A program made the position numbers and the translations under genes. A stretch of DNA of 41,176 bases from Alphaproteobacteria bacterium (GTDB lineage Bacteria; Pseudomonadota; Alphaproteobacteria; Caulobacterales; Parvularculaceae), in the NCBI GenBank assembly GCA_030426465.1, contig JAUHYK010000038.1, positions 1-41,176 of the forward strand, in the 5' to 3' direction. The notes beneath the pieces were generated by a model that was given only the letters and a program-made list of their open reading frames with translations, made no database searches and was not told the DNA's origin. Numbering within the stretch: position 1 is the stretch's first letter; each line of letters starts with the position of its first letter. Shown here in pieces: positions 24,754 through 32,629 of this stretch.

Positions 24754-27306
24754 ATGTTAAAAACACTAACGATGGCGTCGATCTCGACAGCGGCCTTACT
24801 GGCTGCGCAAGCCGCTCACGCGCAAACGGACGATTCCGGCGATAATCGCCGGGAGCGAGACCAGATCGTTGTGACGGCGACGAAGGTTGAAACCAATCTT
24901 CAGGAAACGCCGATCGCGATCACGGCGGTGACATCCGAAACGCTTGCGGAGCGGGGGCTCACGACAACCGCTGATCTTGGCAAGATCGTTCCCAACGCCG
25001 ATTTCCAGAAGTCGCAAGGCGTTTTCGGCCCCGCGGTCACCGTGTTCTTGCGCGGCATAGGGCAGAGCGACCCACAACTCAACGGGGAGCCGGCCGTCGC
25101 GTTTTACATTGACGACGTCTATTACCCACACCTGTTTGGCTCTCAGTTCGACCTGCTCGATCTCGATCACGTGGAAGTGCTGCGCGGTCCGCAAGGTACG
25201 CTCTTCGGACGGAATGCGATCGCCGGCGCGCTCAACATCGTCAGTAAAAAGCCAAGCCTGACAGAGGCCAGCGCTTCTATTGAGGCGACCATGGGTGCAT
25301 ATGAGCGCCGGGATTTCAGGGCGGCGTTCAGTGTTCCCGTTACGGATAATCTGGCGGTGGCCGTCACGGCGCTTTCCAAAAAGCGCGAAGGCTATCAGGA
25401 GATGATCGACTTCTCGTGCCAGATGTACATGAATGGCACGCCGGAACTCGCGGGCTCATTCCCTTTCCAAACGCCGGATACGACCTTCGGCGGCGGGCGC
25501 ACGCCTGACAATTGCGTGATTGATCACCTTGGCGGCGAGGATACGCGCGCCATTCGCGGTTCTTTGTACTGGGAGCCGACAGATCGGCTGTCCGTCTCCT
25601 TTAGCGCTGACTATATGGACCAGAATGATGAAATTCCGGCGGAATATATCAGCGATACGGACTACGCCCAAACAACGACGCGTCCCAATTTCGTAACCGC
25701 ATTCGATGAGTTTTCCGTTCCCGGCGAGGCGCCCTTCCAATGGGATAATCGCTTCGAAACCGGAGATCCTTACAAGACCTACGACAATTTCTGCGATCCG
25801 TTCCCAGCAGGCACGCTGATTCCGGGAAACACTTACTATAACGGTTCGGTTTTCAAGGGTGGAAAATGCTATGGCAACACCGTTCCGCTCACAAACTGGG
25901 GGTTCCAGGGCAAGGCGGTCTACGGGATTACGGACAGCATCGACTTCACATTGATCGGCGGCTATCGCGAACTGGAATTGAGTTTCGGCGCAGCCTCTGA
26001 TGGAACGCCGCTCAACGACTCCGTCATCTATCACGCATTTGATGAATCTCACTGGAATGGCGAAGCGCGTCTGACCGGTCAGCATGACTGGATCGATTGG
26101 GTCGCCGGCTTCTTTTACTATAAGGGCTCCGCAGAGCATATCGGTCAGCCTCAGGGTGTGCGCGCCGGAACACAGCGTTTTCAGGTCGACCTCTACGAAC
26201 CGACCGCTTGGGCGGGTTACGGCAACGTTGTAATCCACTTGCTTGATGACCGTTTGAATCTGACGGGCGGCATTCGTCGGTCGGATGACGAGAAGTTTGT
26301 CGACTTCAACAGTCTGACCGATGCGACGCCTCCTGGCCAGCTTGACTTTGTGGCATCGCCAGCGAGCACGATCTTTGATGTCACGATTGCGACGGAGCGC
26401 TGGGACTGGAAAGCAGGCATTGACTACAGGTTTACCGATGAGCTTATGCTCTATGCATCTGCTGGCACCGGATACCGCCTTCCGGGCTTCAACGTTCGTC
26501 CGTCACAGCCTGGGCAGGAAGGGCAAACTCCAGGCGAAGCGCTTAGGAGTTATGAGATCGGCGCCAAGTCCGAGCTCTTTGACGGCAGGCTGAAAACTAA
26601 CCTCGCTGCATTCCTGATGGATTTCACGGAGCGTCCGGCGACCTACGCAGGTCAGGAAGCTCAGCTAACGGATGATCTGTCCGGAAACGTGCCTGGCGCT
26701 TCGACGGTGATTCCCGGCGGACCAACCGGCACGGGCCTGGATGCAGCGTTCTTCACCTGTCGCGATTACGATATGGCGCTGGACGGGCCTGCGAACCCAG
26801 CCGCAGGTGTCGGCGTCAACTGCGTTGCGCGCAGCTACTACTATAGCGTTGCGGGCAAGGTGAAAGGCATCGAAGCGGAGATTGAGGCTGAACCGGTCGA
26901 CAATCTGCATATCACGGGCTCGATGGGTTATGTGAAATGGAAGGCTGACGACATCACAAGGGTGGTCCGCGTTCCCGACTGGACGGCCAGCGCCGGTGTT
27001 TCCTACGAGTTTCTGGATGTGCTGGGCGGATCGATCACACCGCGCCTTGACTGGTATTTCACGGGACGGACCGCATATAATGCGAACCTTCCGGATTTTG
27101 ATCAGGAAGCGTATAGTGTTGTTAACACGCGCATCACCTATCACAATGAAGAGCATGACTATGACGTTTCTATCGGAGCGACCAATCTCTTCGAAAAATT
27201 CTATTACCGCAACAAGATCGCCTTCCAGGCGTTCGGCCTGCCGACCAATCTCGGTCAGCCTGCTGCGCCGCGCGAATGGTATGTCACGGTGAAGAAACGG
27301 TTCTAA
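24754..27306 (+). CDS. TonB-dependent outer-membrane receptor
   Basis: An 850-residue exported protein: signal peptide to about residue 24 (AAHAQ), a TonB-box-like start of the mature chain (DQIVVTATKVETNLQETPIAI), a plug domain at about 50-160 (LRGIGQSDPQLNGEPAVAFYIDDVY, HVEVLRGPQGTLFGRNAIAGALN), and a 22-strand barrel ending in an aromatic strand (WYVTVKKRF). The plug pattern is of the group abundant in sphingomonads and related alphaproteobacteria, where many members take up organic compounds instead of siderophores. Extracellular loops contain paired Cys residues. Flanked by two amidohydrolases and followed by BNR proteins, it is probably the importer for this cluster's substrate. Confidence 0.95.
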   Translation: MLKTLTMASISTAALLAAQAAHAQTDDSGDNRRERDQIVVTATKVETNLQETPIAITAVTSETLAERGLTTTADLGKIVPNADFQKSQGVFGPAVTVFLRGIGQSDPQLNGEPAVAFYIDDVYYPHLFGSQFDLLDLDHVEVLRGPQGTLFGRNAIAGALNIVSKKPSLTEASASIEATMGAYERRDFRAAFSVPVTDNLAVAVTALSKKREGYQEMIDFSCQMYMNGTPELAGSFPFQTPDTTFGGGRTPDNCVIDHLGGEDTRAIRGSLYWEPTDRLSVSFSADYMDQNDEIPAEYISDTDYAQTTTRPNFVTAFDEFSVPGEAPFQWDNRFETGDPYKTYDNFCDPFPAGTLIPGNTYYNGSVFKGGKCYGNTVPLTNWGFQGKAVYGITDSIDFTLIGGYRELELSFGAASDGTPLNDSVIYHAFDESHWNGEARLTGQHDWIDWVAGFFYYKGSAEHIGQPQGVRAGTQRFQVDLYEPTAWAGYGNVVIHLLDDRLNLTGGIRRSDDEKFVDFNSLTDATPPGQLDFVASPASTIFDVTIATERWDWKAGIDYRFTDELMLYASAGTGYRLPGFNVRPSQPGQEGQTPGEALRSYEIGAKSELFDGRLKTNLAAFLMDFTERPATYAGQEAQLTDDLSGNVPGASTVIPGGPTGTGLDAAFFTCRDYDMALDGPANPAAGVGVNCVARSYYYSVAGKVKGIEAEIEAEPVDNLHITGSMGYVKWKADDITRVVRVPDWTASAGVSYEFLDVLGGSITPRLDWYFTGRTAYNANLPDFDQEAYSVVNTRITYHNEEHDYDVSIGATNLFEKFYYRNKIAFQAFGLPTNLGQPAAPREWYVTVKKRF

Positions 27307-27314
27307 TCGTTGAT

Positions 27315-27350
27315 GGCTGCAACCTGGTCCGATTGGGCTGGGTTGCAGCC
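27315..27350 (+). terminator. Hairpin after the TonB-dependent receptor
   Basis: GGCTGCAACC (27315-27324) and GGTTGCAGCC (27341-27350) form a perfect 10-bp stem around a 16-base loop, 8 bases beyond the stop codon. An A-rich rather than T-rich stretch follows, so it may be a 3' stabiliser or a weak terminator that allows some reading into the next gene. Confidence 0.45.
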
Positions 27351-27487
27351 GCAAGACTAAAAAGGCGCTGATTGGGTTTTTCGGGCTGAGCTCAAATTGC
27401 CTGCAGCGCCTCTTTCTTTATAAGGTTCCGCTTGACGATGGCGACAGAGAACCAGAATGAATACCGCAGAATAATTGGAGGAATTTC

Positions 27488-28477
27488 ATGATTGAACGCC
27501 GCACTCTGCTTGCATCCGCTGTCGCGGCGACGGCTCTGGCGCCGTTGTCCGGACAAGCCTCCGCCATGGCGGCCAAAACCAAAGGACGGCCCTTCAAGCT
27601 CTATGATTGTCATGGTCATTTCTACACGGATGACTGGCGAAAATACCCCTTTGATGCGCATACGGCGCGTTATGGTCCGGAACGCATGGTCGCCAAGGCT
27701 ATGGAAAATCCGATGACGGCGGAAAAGGTTCTGGCGTTTTGGGACAAGGCCGGAATTGAGCGCGGCCTCGGCGTCCAATATTCGAGCACCTATTTCACGG
27801 ACAACTCATATCTTCTGGATATTGCGGCGAAATATGACCGCATCACGCCAATCGTCATTCTCGACGCCACCGCGGAAGAAACGCCGGCGACTCTGAAGAA
27901 GATGGCGAGCGAAAACGGCATCGCCGGCGTGCGTTTTATGGGCGTGCCTAATGAGAATAACGAGTTTCTGTTCCTGACGGACGCCGCCTCCGGCTCGTGG
28001 GAAATGGCGAATGAGCTCGGTCTGACGATCACATTGATGCCGATCTCTCGCACGGACCCCGGCAAGGCGATTACACGCGTAGGGGAGCTCGCCGACAAAT
28101 ATTCTAATGTGGGCGTTGTGCTCGATCACATCGGTTTCCCGCGCTACGGCGCCCGGCCCGATTCCTGGGGCTATTTGCCAGAGCATTTGGAGCTCGCGAA
28201 CCACAAGAATATCTATTTCAAGTATACGACGTTCCTTATTGAGATGCTGCTTGCTGATGACACGCCGCTGAAAGAATTTTTGGAGTACACGGTTGGCGTT
28301 TATGGCGCTGATCACATGATCTGGGGCTCTGATATCGGCAATAGCGAAGTCGATGATCTTGAGTTCGTTCAGCATGCGCTCGATTCAGCGAGCGGGCTTT
28401 CATTGGAACAGCAAAAAGCTCTCTTCTATGATACGGCGAAAGGTCTCTTCATTCCCGGCGGACGCGGGGCGGCTTAA
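27488..28477 (+). CDS. Exported amidohydrolase-2 family enzyme with twin-arginine leader
   Basis: A 329-residue protein starting MIERRTLLASAVAATALAPL, a Tat-like leader cut around residues 26-29. The enzyme domain has DCHGHF (His42, His44), VILDATAEE, GVRFMG, VVLDHIGFP, YFKYTTF and MIWGSDIGNS, the same skeleton as the cytoplasmic paralog at 23.5 kb. Export by Tat suits a protein that folds around its metal before crossing the membrane. The ribosome site GGAGGAATTTC is strong. A good terminator follows at 28518-28550. Substrate unknown; it may begin processing in the periplasm what the paralog or its partners finish inside. Confidence 0.88.
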   Translation: MIERRTLLASAVAATALAPLSGQASAMAAKTKGRPFKLYDCHGHFYTDDWRKYPFDAHTARYGPERMVAKAMENPMTAEKVLAFWDKAGIERGLGVQYSSTYFTDNSYLLDIAAKYDRITPIVILDATAEETPATLKKMASENGIAGVRFMGVPNENNEFLFLTDAASGSWEMANELGLTITLMPISRTDPGKAITRVGELADKYSNVGVVLDHIGFPRYGARPDSWGYLPEHLELANHKNIYFKYTTFLIEMLLADDTPLKEFLEYTVGVYGADHMIWGSDIGNSEVDDLEFVQHALDSASGLSLEQQKALFYDTAKGLFIPGGRGAA

Positions 28478-28517
28478 CGCCACGCAGAAAACTCTTTCCT
28501 TCCATGAGCGCCGGATA

Positions 28518-28550
28518 CCGGCGGCGTAAATCTGGCGCCGCCGGTTTTTT
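28518..28550 (+). terminator. Rho-independent terminator after the exported amidohydrolase
   Basis: CCGGCGGCG (28518-28526) pairs perfectly with CGCCGCCGG (28536-28544), and six T follow directly. This is a canonical intrinsic terminator for plus-strand transcription, 40 bases after the gene. Confidence 0.85.
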
Positions 28551-28575
28551 ATTGGGACATAGGCTTCAGCGATAG

Positions 28576-28608
28576 AAAAAGCGGCGCGGATAAAATCCCC
28601 GCCGCTTT
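28576..28608 (-). terminator. Rho-independent terminator for the minus-strand BNR gene
   Basis: AAAGCGGCG (28578-28586) pairs with CGCCGCTTT (28600-28608). Read on the minus strand, the hairpin is followed by TTTTT. It lies 34 bases beyond the stop of the BNR gene at 28642 and faces the plus-strand terminator just upstream. Confidence 0.8.
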
Positions 28609-28641
28609 GTATTAGTTCGATGGAAAGCTAAAAAACGATCA

Positions 28642-29886
28642 TCAATCGACCGTGAAAATACTGCGCGCAATATGGCGGACGCCGCCTTTGCTGCCGCCCA
28701 CAACCTGCATCGGATCGTTCTTGCTGTTGAAATAATAGATCGCGCCGATCTTCCCGGGCTCGACTTCGAAAGCATTCGGATAGCCGACATCCCAGCTGCC
28801 GCCATCGTCACGAACAATGATTTCGCTGCCCCATGTCTTGCCTTCATCTTCGCTGACAACCGCGCGGATGCCGGAGTTAGGTAGTCTATAGCCATAGACG
28901 ACGATAAGCCTGCCGTCGCTCATGCGCACGAGACTGCCAGGGGCGCCCCAGTCATTTACACGCGAGAGGAAGCCCCAGGTTCTTCCGCCGTCATCGCTTT
29001 GGTAAATTTCGGACCACATGGTGCCGCGTGGATCGCGCTGACAACGCAGGATGCAAAGAATCCGGCCATTGGGAAGGTTGATCGCGCGCGGATAGAACCA
29101 GCGATGGCCGCCAAAAGCGTGACTGGTTTTCCAGACGCCTGCCGCTTCGCCTTTCGGATCGTGCTGGGGGGTGATCATCGACATGAAGCGGAATTCTGTC
29201 CCGCCATCGACGCTGCCATAGACCAGCGGCCGGCGATTCCAGCCATCATCTGCGGATTCGAACAGGAACAGGAGACAACGGCCATCCGGGCGCACCAGAT
29301 AGGAGTTGAGCCCAGTGAGCGAGCTCAACCCATCAAGCGGCAGGAATGATTTAGGCGACCATGTGTCGCCTGAATCCTTGGAAATCTGGATATAGGTGCG
29401 CGCGTCCGGCTTACCGAAATTCTGGCCGAAATTGCTGATCAGCACATTTTTGTCGAGATAGTTGACCGGGCCCCAGTCCTCAATTGGTCCTGTGGTCCCG
29501 TTATTGCCGCGATCAAGCATGTTGATGATCGGGTTGTCGCCGTTCCAGGTCCGGCCCCGATCGGTGGAACGCACCGTCACCATACGCCGGTCTGTAGCTC
29601 TGGAGGCGAGATTGTCATGGTTGATATTATTCGGGTCGTCATAGACGACAGTCAGGGACAAAAAGCTCTGGAGGAAATCGCCATTCGCAGTTTCCCAAAA
29701 GCCCATAGTGTATGGCCATGAACAAAACTCATCTTCGCGACGATAAACAACGGCGTGATCGACGTCTTTCGCTCCGCGCGGCGCGCGATATGTTTTGATT
29801 ACCGCAGGTTTCTTGGCGGCGGCGGGGCTGGCCGCCAGGCCGGCGCCGACGATTCCGGAAATCAGCACGTTACGTCTTTCAATCAT
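28642..29886 (-). CDS. Exported BNR/Asp-box protein (sialidase-like fold), paralog 1
   Basis: A 414-residue protein with a Tat-like leader (MIERRNVLISGIVGAGLAAS) and Ala-rich cut region near 22-25. The mature part is a six-bladed propeller candidate with Asp boxes of the S-x-D-x-G-x-T-W type: STDRGRTW (107-114), then SKDSGDTW, SDDGGRTW and SEDEGKTW. The sialidase FRIP motif is not seen at the N-terminus; instead YRREDEFCSWPYTMGFWETANG occupies the place. It is therefore a sialidase-fold protein whose glycosidase activity is unproven. It shares blocks such as GGRTWGFLSRVNDWGAPG and the DDGGSWD-GYP segment with the two plus-strand paralogs next door. GGAG lies before the ATG. Confidence 0.85.
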   Translation of the reverse strand: MIERRNVLISGIVGAGLAASPAAAKKPAVIKTYRAPRGAKDVDHAVVYRREDEFCSWPYTMGFWETANGDFLQSFLSLTVVYDDPNNINHDNLASRATDRRMVTVRSTDRGRTWNGDNPIINMLDRGNNGTTGPIEDWGPVNYLDKNVLISNFGQNFGKPDARTYIQISKDSGDTWSPKSFLPLDGLSSLTGLNSYLVRPDGRCLLFLFESADDGWNRRPLVYGSVDGGTEFRFMSMITPQHDPKGEAAGVWKTSHAFGGHRWFYPRAINLPNGRILCILRCQRDPRGTMWSEIYQSDDGGRTWGFLSRVNDWGAPGSLVRMSDGRLIVVYGYRLPNSGIRAVVSEDEGKTWGSEIIVRDDGGSWDVGYPNAFEVEPGKIGAIYYFNSKNDPMQVVGGSKGGVRHIARSIFTVD

Positions 29887-30132
29887 TGCGGTTCTCCAAG
29901 AGGTTTGTCACGGATGACATAAAGTTTGTAGGCGACCGAAACGCCCTTGCAACAAGATACTGAGAGAAGGCCGAGATCATCCAAAATCAGCGCCTGCACG
30001 GTCAAATGCCGCGCTGCAAAACGCCGATCAATCGGGCGCTCGACAATATTTTGGTCCTTTTCGGGCAAGTTGTGTTGGCGCTGCGCGCCATATCTTTCGG
30101 GCATCCTTTTCGCAACGGGATTGAACAACATC

Positions 30133-31380
30133 ATGATTGAACGCCGCGGCGTGCTTATTTCAGGCTTGGGCGTTACAGCGCTTGCGTCTTGCGCTACGGG
30201 TGCGCCTGCTGTCCATCGCGCAGACACTCTGAAGACGCAGTTTCAGCGCCCACAACAGGATGAAACGGCAGAGCATGGCGTTGTCTATCGCAGCGAACGC
30301 GAGTTTTGCGGCTGGCCGTTTTATTGCGGCTTCTGGAAAACCGCCGACGGGAGTCTTCTTGCGAGCTTCAAGCGCATCCCGACCGAGTACAACGCTTATA
30401 ATGATGTCGACCATAACAATCTGACGCGCCATCGCGGCAAGCTGTGGACGATCCGGTCAACCGATAACGGACAGAGCTGGGACCCGAATAGCTTTCAGGA
30501 AGTTTTCGATATGAATTACCGGGAGGAGAGCGATCTCCCGGGCGGTCAGGCGGCGGATTGGTCGGACCTTGCGCCGCTGAATTTTTTCAGCCGCGACACA
30601 TTGCTGATGGGGGGCGGTTTACCGCGGCTTTTCGCGCCCGGCGCCGAGGCGTGGCTGCGCGCATCGTCTGACGGTGGGCGGACATGGCGGCAAACGATGT
30701 TTCTGCCGAAATACAGCTTGCCGTCTCTGACGGCCTTCGGCTCCTCTATGTATGCAACACGCGAAGACGGTGTGCATTTGCTTGGCCTCAACACAACCTC
30801 TCCGGACGCAATGTCTCCTCGCCCGCTAGTTTACTCGTCAACTGATGGCGCGGACTGGCGATTTCTCTCTTTTGTGACGCCTGAAAAGCCGCCATCAGCT
30901 TTCTATAAAGGAGGCTCGCCCTTTGCGCCTGCGCCGCATTTCTATCCGCGCGTGACGGTTTTAAATGGCGGGCATATGCTCGCGTCACTGCGCTATCAGC
31001 GCGATCCGCGCAACGTCATCTGGACAGAGATTTATGAGAGCAAGGATGGCGGGCGCACCTGGGGGTTCCTGTCGCGCGTCAATGACTGGGGCGCTCCGGG
31101 TGATCTTGTGCCAATGCGCGACGGACGGGTCGTTTGTGTCTATGGATATCGCATCGCGCCGCAGGGCATTCGATACCGTGTTAGTGAAGACAAAGGCCGG
31201 AGTTGGAGCAAGGAAATGATCTTGCGTGATGACGGCGGCAGTTGGGATCTCGGCTATCCGCGCGTGATCGAAGTCGAGCCCGGCAAGCTCATGACGATCT
31301 ATTATATGAATCTCAACAGCGATCCCGTGCAGGTCAACGGCGGCGTGCGCCATATCGCTTGGACGGCCTTCCGTCCTTAA
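30133..31380 (+). CDS. Exported BNR/Asp-box protein (sialidase-like fold), paralog 2
   Basis: A 415-residue protein whose leader MIERRGVLISGLGVTALASC combines twin arginines with a lipobox-like LASC (Cys20), so it may be a Tat-exported lipoprotein. Asp boxes are STDNGQSW, SSDGGRTW, SKDGGRTW and SEDKGRSW. The N-terminal block YRSEREFCGWPFYCGFWKTADG takes the place of a sialidase FRIP region. I use ATG 30133 because the leader starts there; the open frame before it is basic and unrelated. It diverges from paralog 1 with 246 bases between the starts and is followed 39 bases later by paralog 3, its close relative. Confidence 0.86.
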   Translation: MIERRGVLISGLGVTALASCATGAPAVHRADTLKTQFQRPQQDETAEHGVVYRSEREFCGWPFYCGFWKTADGSLLASFKRIPTEYNAYNDVDHNNLTRHRGKLWTIRSTDNGQSWDPNSFQEVFDMNYREESDLPGGQAADWSDLAPLNFFSRDTLLMGGGLPRLFAPGAEAWLRASSDGGRTWRQTMFLPKYSLPSLTAFGSSMYATREDGVHLLGLNTTSPDAMSPRPLVYSSTDGADWRFLSFVTPEKPPSAFYKGGSPFAPAPHFYPRVTVLNGGHMLASLRYQRDPRNVIWTEIYESKDGGRTWGFLSRVNDWGAPGDLVPMRDGRVVCVYGYRIAPQGIRYRVSEDKGRSWSKEMILRDDGGSWDLGYPRVIEVEPGKLMTIYYMNLNSDPVQVNGGVRHIAWTAFRP

Positions 31381-31419
31381 CCCGCCATCGCGCATGCATT
31401 AAAAAACCGGACTCGTTTC

Positions 31420-32571
31420 ATGTCAGACAATTTCAAACCACCACAACGCGCTGTCGATGCGGAGCATGGCGTCGTCTATCGCAATGAAGACGAGTATTGC
31501 GGTTGGCCATTTTATTGTGGACTCTGGAAGACAGAGAACGGCGACATCGTAACCGGATTCAAGCGGGTGCGGAATAATTACGCAGACGCTGACGATGTAG
31601 ACCATGGGCAAATTGCGCAAAAGCCGGCGCATCTGGTGACCATTCGGTCGGCCGATGGCGGGCGAAACTGGAGCCCTGCAAGCCTTCAGACCGTATTCGA
31701 TATGTCCTGGAAAAAAGAAGAGGATTTCCCGGAAGGTAAAGCCGCTGACTGGTCCGACTTGCCGCCGCTCAATTTCTTCAGTCGTGACACGTTGATCATG
31801 GGTGGCGGCGTACCGTCGCTTTTCGGACAGACGGCGCAATCATGGATGCGCGCCTCTACCGATGGCGGCAAAAGCTGGCGTGCGCCCATTATTCTGCCGC
31901 GATATGATCTGCCATCCCTCACCAATTTCGGCTCGTCCATGTATGCGACGCGTGAAGATGGCGTGCATCTTCTTGGCTGCCAGACCAACTCGCCCGAAGC
32001 GCTGTCGCCGCGTCCACTTGTCTATGGCGGTATGAACGGCGCGGATTGGTATTTCCTTTCCTTCATGGTCGAGGAGCGCCCACCGTCGCCTTTTTATGTT
32101 TTAGAGTCTCCTTATTCGCCTCTGCCGCATTTTTACCCGCGTATTGTCGTTCTTCCCAATGGCAAGGTTTTGGCGTCCCTGCGCTACCAACGCGATGCGC
32201 GCAGCGTCATCTGGACAGAGATTTACGAAAGTCTCGACGGTGGGCGGACCTGGGGCTTTCTTTCCAGACTGAATGATATTGGCGCCCCGGGCGATCTTGT
32301 ACCCATGCGTGACGGAAGGGTTGTCTGTGTTTACGGCTACCGGGCCATGCCTTCCGGTGTACGCTACAAGGTCAGTGAAGATGACGGGCGTTCATGGGGC
32401 AGGGAGATGGTCCTACGGGACGATGGCGGTAGCTGGGATTGCGGCTATCCCCGGGTTATCGAAGTCGAGCCCGGAAAGTTGCTGACCGTTTACTACATAA
32501 ACCGCAAAGACGATCCGATGCAGATGAATGGCGGTGTCCGCCATATCGCCTGGACCATGTTCAAGCCTTAG
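31420..32571 (+). CDS. BNR/Asp-box protein without signal peptide, paralog 3
   Basis: A 383-residue protein very like paralog 2 over its whole length (for instance AADWSDL-PLNFFSRDTL, GSSMYATREDGVHLLG, SPRPLVY and GYPRVIEVEPGKL). It starts MSDNFKPPQRAVDAEHG and has no leader. Asp boxes are SADGGRNW, STDGGKSW, SLDGGRTW and SEDDGRSW. The ribosome site is weak, so it may depend on translation of paralog 2, which ends 39 bases before. It probably arose by tandem duplication with loss of the leader, giving a cytoplasmic version. Function is unknown, as for the other two. Confidence 0.86.
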   Translation: MSDNFKPPQRAVDAEHGVVYRNEDEYCGWPFYCGLWKTENGDIVTGFKRVRNNYADADDVDHGQIAQKPAHLVTIRSADGGRNWSPASLQTVFDMSWKKEEDFPEGKAADWSDLPPLNFFSRDTLIMGGGVPSLFGQTAQSWMRASTDGGKSWRAPIILPRYDLPSLTNFGSSMYATREDGVHLLGCQTNSPEALSPRPLVYGGMNGADWYFLSFMVEERPPSPFYVLESPYSPLPHFYPRIVVLPNGKVLASLRYQRDARSVIWTEIYESLDGGRTWGFLSRLNDIGAPGDLVPMRDGRVVCVYGYRAMPSGVRYKVSEDDGRSWGREMVLRDDGGSWDCGYPRVIEVEPGKLLTVYYINRKDDPMQMNGGVRHIAWTMFKP

Positions 32572-32629
32572 AGCGGTTCGGCCTGTCTGCCGTTTTGCAG
32601 GTGATTTGGGCATATCGCGTCAGTACGCT

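Noticed and set aside
25456-26238. Minus-strand open frame of 260 codons
   Set aside because: It is antisense to the TonB-dependent receptor barrel and has no recognisable domain.
28642-32571. Calling the BNR proteins nanH-type sialidases and the cluster a sialic acid pathway
   Set aside because: No FRIP motif, no sialic acid aldolase, kinase or epimerase is present. Asp boxes occur in many non-sialidase propellers.
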